Shown here in pieces: positions 61,527-64,000 of a stretch of 64,000 nucleotides of DNA. Within the stretch, counting starts at the first letter, position 1, and the number at the start of each line of letters is the position of its first letter. A model generated the notes under the pieces. It worked only from the letters and a program-made list of their open reading frames with translations. It was not told the DNA's origin and did no database searches. The DNA comes from CAMFLJ01 sp965279255. Its GTDB lineage: Bacteria; Actinomycetota; Acidimicrobiia; Acidimicrobiales; Acidimicrobilacustridaceae. Both the position numbers and the translations under genes were made by a program. Location of the stretch: contig OZ257146.1 of NCBI GenBank assembly GCA_965279255.1, positions 186,001 through 250,000 of the forward strand, in the 5' to 3' direction.

Positions 61527-63227
61527 TCAGTCGGCGGAGCTGATCACCCGGCCGGGCAGTGCCCCGGTGAGCTCGCCGTCGAGCTGCACCGGCGTGCCCG
61601 CCACGATCGTGGCCCGGTAGCCGCCGCCGGGGCGACGCAGGCGCGAGCCGCCACCCGGCAGGTCGTCGACGAACACGTCGTTGTCGTAGTGGAGCTCGTC
61701 GAGGGCGAACACGGCGAGGTCGGCCACGGCGCCGGGCTCGATCACGCCACGACCGTGGAAGCCGAAGGCCTCGGCCTGGCGACCGGTGAGCTCGTGCACG
61801 GCCTCTTCGAGGGTGAGGTCGCCGCGGTCACGCACGTGGCGGGTGAAGAGGAGGGTGGTGTCGCCGGAGGCGCACATCATCGTGGCGTGGGCCCCGGCGT
61901 CGGACGAGCTGATCAGGACGGCCGGGTCGGCGAGGGTGCGGCCCACGCCCTCCACGTCGGCGTTGGCCAGGCCCTGGGCCACGAGACCGGGCCGGCACTC
62001 GTTGGCCAGCACGAAGTCGGCGAGGACGTCGGACGGGTGTCCGTCGGTGGTGGCCAGCAGGTCGGCGAAGGTCGCGCCCAGCCACTTCTGGTTGTCGGCG
62101 CCGTGCACCTCGACGATGCGCAGCGCCTCGGGGCGACGGTGGGGGAACATCGCCTTCTCGGTGCGGTCCCACTCGTCGCGTGCGGTGGCTCGCCACTCCG
62201 GGTCGTTCAGCAGCTCGGCCTTGGCGTCGGCACCCTGGGCGGCGATCACCCGGTGCCAGCCCTCGGGCATCGACATGAACATCATCGAGGAGTCCCAGTT
62301 GAGGCGCATGTCGACCGTGCGGGGCGAGAGCTGGGGCAGGAAGGTGACCCCGTCGTCGGCCAGCCGGTGGGCGAGCTCGATCCAGCGTTCGGTGTAGGCC
62401 GGGTTCGACTGCGAGTAGGTGAAGCCCGTCCAGGTGAGGGGCACCCCACGCTCGCCGCAGCGGCGGGCGATGGCCTCGAGGCGGGCGACCGGGTCGCCGG
62501 CGTCGAGCAGGGCGGGCACCATCTCGACCACGCCGCGGCCGCTGTCGCGCAGCACGTCGAGGAGGAGGTCGACCTCGGTGTCGTCGGCGACCCTGGAGGG
62601 CACGTGCCGGCCGGTGGCGTCGACGTCGAGCTCCGAGGTCGAGAGCCCCCACGCGCCCTGCTCCATGGCGGTGACGAGCAGGGCGACCATGGCGGCCTGC
62701 TCGTCGGCGGTGGCGGTGCGGGTCCAGGCGTCGTCGCCCATGACCTCGAGCCTGATCATGCTGTGGCCCACCAGGGGAGCGAGGTTCACGCCAGCGCCGG
62801 TGGTGGCGACGGCGTCGCGGTAGCCGGCGAGGTCGGACCACGTCCACGGCACGGCACCGTCGAACAGGTGCCGCGGGACGTCCTCGATGTAGGCGAAGAG
62901 GTCGCTCACCACGGCGCGGGTCGCGTCGGAGACGGGGAAGAGCGAGAGGCTGCAGTTGCCGATCAGCATCGTGGTGACGCCGTGCAGCGGCTCGGGGTCG
63001 AGCGCAGGGTCCCAGAACACGGCGGGGTCGGTGTGGGCGTGGGTGTCGATGAAGCCGGGGGTGACGACCGCGCCGGTCGCGTCGATGACCGTCTCGCCCT
63101 CGTGGGCCAGGTCGGGGCCGACCTCGACGATGACTCCGTCGCGCACCCGCACGTCGGCCCGCCGCGCCGGCGCGCCCGTCCCGTCGATGACGTCGCCACC
63201 GCGCACCAGCAGATCCCGCTCGGCCAT
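61527..63227 (-). CDS. N-acyl-D-amino-acid deacylase-type amidohydrolase
   Basis: A 566-residue metal-dependent amidohydrolase of the D-aminoacylase (amidohydrolase 3) group. Motif GFIDTHAHTDPAVFWDP (about 55-70) supplies metal ligands; the composite domain start RGGDVIDGTGAPARRADVRVRDGVI is typical. Later motifs include STSELDVDATGRHVPSR, VHGADNQKWL and ISSSDAGAHATMMCASGDTTLLF with the catalytic Asp. In actinobacteria many such proteins act on unknown amides. ATG 63227 is chosen with AAGGGGA upstream; the longer frame (to 63332) lacks a site. Confidence 0.92.
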   Translation of the reverse strand: MAERDLLVRGGDVIDGTGAPARRADVRVRDGVIVEVGPDLAHEGETVIDATGAVVTPGFIDTHAHTDPAVFWDPALDPEPLHGVTTMLIGNCSLSLFPVSDATRAVVSDLFAYIEDVPRHLFDGAVPWTWSDLAGYRDAVATTGAGVNLAPLVGHSMIRLEVMGDDAWTRTATADEQAAMVALLVTAMEQGAWGLSTSELDVDATGRHVPSRVADDTEVDLLLDVLRDSGRGVVEMVPALLDAGDPVARLEAIARRCGERGVPLTWTGFTYSQSNPAYTERWIELAHRLADDGVTFLPQLSPRTVDMRLNWDSSMMFMSMPEGWHRVIAAQGADAKAELLNDPEWRATARDEWDRTEKAMFPHRRPEALRIVEVHGADNQKWLGATFADLLATTDGHPSDVLADFVLANECRPGLVAQGLANADVEGVGRTLADPAVLISSSDAGAHATMMCASGDTTLLFTRHVRDRGDLTLEEAVHELTGRQAEAFGFHGRGVIEPGAVADLAVFALDELHYDNDVFVDDLPGGGSRLRRPGGGYRATIVAGTPVQLDGELTGALPGRVISSAD

Positions 63228-63367
63228 GAGGTCCCCTTCGATCGCATCATCGGATGGGCCGCCCGGTGGGCGCCGACACCCGTCTCCGGGTCCCACCCGG
63301 TCCCGCGGACGGTACACCGGCTCCCGTGCCAAGATCGCCCGGCGAACAACGTCCCAGGGGGGTCACC

Positions 63368-64000
63368 GTGGCAGGACTGTGTGAAGGCCGTGTCGTCATC
63401 GTCACCGGAGCGGGGCGCGGCATCGGCCGCGAGCACTCGCTCATGCTGGCGGCCGAAGGGGCCAAGGTCGTGGTCAACGACCTGGGCGGCTCCGCCTCGG
63501 GGGAGGGCACCGACGCCGGGCCCGCCCAGCAGGTGGTCGACGAGATCGTCGCCGCGGGCGGCGAGGCCGTCGCCAACACCGACGACATCAGCGACTGGGG
63601 CGGCGCCGAGCGGCTGATCGCCCAGGCCGTCGAGACCTTCGGTGGCCTCGACGTGCTCATCAACAACGCCGGCATCCTCCGCGACCGCATGCTGGCCAAC
63701 ATGAGCGAGGCCGAGTGGGACGCCGTCATCAAGGTGCACCTGAAGGGCACCGGCGGCCCGTCGCACTTCGCCGCCGCCTACTGGCGTGACCGCTCGAAGG
63801 CCGGAGAGGCCAACGTCGCCCGCATCATCAACACCACCTCGCCGTCGGGCATCTACGGCAACATCGGCCAGACCAACTACGGCGCCGCCAAGGCCGGCAT
63901 CGCCGCCTTCACGATCATCGCCGCCGACGAGCTCGCCCGGTACGGCGTCACCGTGAACGCCATCGCACCCGCGGCGATGACCCGCCTCACCGCCGGCCTG
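63368..64000 (+). CDS. SDR of the MFE-2/3-hydroxyacyl-CoA dehydrogenase type (cut by window edge)
   Basis: The first 211 residues of an SDR. Cofactor motif TGAGRGIG (about 13-20), then KVVVNDLGGSASGEGTDAGPAQQVVDEIVAAGGEA, the insertion typical of the peroxisomal MFE-2-like 3-hydroxyacyl-CoA dehydrogenase subgroup. NNAGILRDRMLANM and TNYGAAKAGIAAF carry the conserved N-N-A-G and Y-x3-K. It probably acts in beta-oxidation of fatty or sterol side chains. GTG 63368 follows AGGGGGG by about 5 nt. The gene continues beyond 64000. Confidence 0.93.
   Translation, partial: MAGLCEGRVVIVTGAGRGIGREHSLMLAAEGAKVVVNDLGGSASGEGTDAGPAQQVVDEIVAAGGEAVANTDDISDWGGAERLIAQAVETFGGLDVLINNAGILRDRMLANMSEAEWDAVIKVHLKGTGGPSHFAAAYWRDRSKAGEANVARIINTTSPSGIYGNIGQTNYGAAKAGIAAFTIIAADELARYGVTVNAIAPAAMTRLTAGL

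Noticed and set aside
61689..63617. A 642-codon plus-strand frame opposite the amidohydrolase, running into the terminal SDR.
   Set aside because: Conflicts with two clear genes and has shadow-type composition.

Overview
This is a high-GC, gene-dense stretch from an actinobacterium, most likely of the Acidimicrobiia (inference). Support comes from an actinobacterial-type TcrX/PhoP response regulator, a DUF222/13E12 HNH protein, an F420-type (DUF385) reductase, many TetR/SDR/VOC/P450 lipid-type enzymes and strong C/G bias at third codon positions. No rRNA, tRNA, CRISPR array or insertion sequence is recognisable. Overlapping start/stop codons are common, and many genes carry a TAnnnT -10 box only 6-8 nt before the start codon, as expected for leaderless mRNAs.

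Layout. 1-6766: high-affinity potassium uptake, with kdpB (cut by the window edge), kdpA, kdpF and a small membrane ORF on the minus strand, facing a membrane GAF-type protein, kdpD and kdpE on the plus strand. 6751-9297: a TetR regulator divergent from a two-gene drug-type ABC exporter. 9316-13700: dabB-dabA, a proton-coupled inorganic-carbon uptake pump, with a small winged-helix regulator downstream and a clear promoter/operator upstream. 13733-15538: an alpha/beta hydrolase and SRPBCC protein divergent from a TetR gene, with a perfect operator between them. 15588-18642: a HAPMO-type Baeyer-Villiger monooxygenase and a YihY/BrkB membrane protein, ended by a large hairpin.

18704-24448: a cell-envelope glycosylation pair (GT2-GtrA fusion and a YkcB-like GT39 with a GGQLPx repeat) divergent from a TcrX/PhoP-type two-component system. 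The shared intergenic region holds phased direct repeats facing both ways, which implies that the regulator controls both itself and the glycosyltransferases. 24515-28030: acyl-CoA synthetase, NTF2-like protein, MmyB-type regulator and AHSA1 protein. 28188-32569: an MMPL exporter divergent from a NarL-type two-component system. 32664-34166: a DUF222-HNH protein.

34264-53948 is an accessory metabolic region. It holds a Rieske oxygenase, HAD phosphatase, peroxiredoxin, Nudix hydrolase, DUF1800/DUF1501 pair, 2-oxoglutarate oxygenase, MFS transporter, FrnE/DsbA-like protein, F420-type reductase, SDRs, an epimerase, a DapB-like dehydrogenase, VOC proteins, a hydrolase, a coiled-coil membrane protein and a carboxylesterase. 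53944-55046 is a compositionally odd 1.1-kb islet bounded by a 14-bp direct repeat and holding one small secreted protein of unknown function. 55054-64000: SGNH-like protein, P450 with an AhpD-like partner, a fatty-acid desaturase under a near-perfect operator, RmuC, a membrane protein, a D-aminoacylase-type amidohydrolase, and the start of an MFE-2-type SDR that runs off the window.

The strongest regulatory signals are the phased boxes at 22209-22303, the dabB promoter/operator at 13662-13700, the desaturase operator at 59492-59519 and the TetR operator at 14927-14944. A small family of intergenic hairpins with identical TGGCTCA/TGAGCCA outer arms (18643, 45855, 60852) and the direct-repeat islet are the least explained structures.
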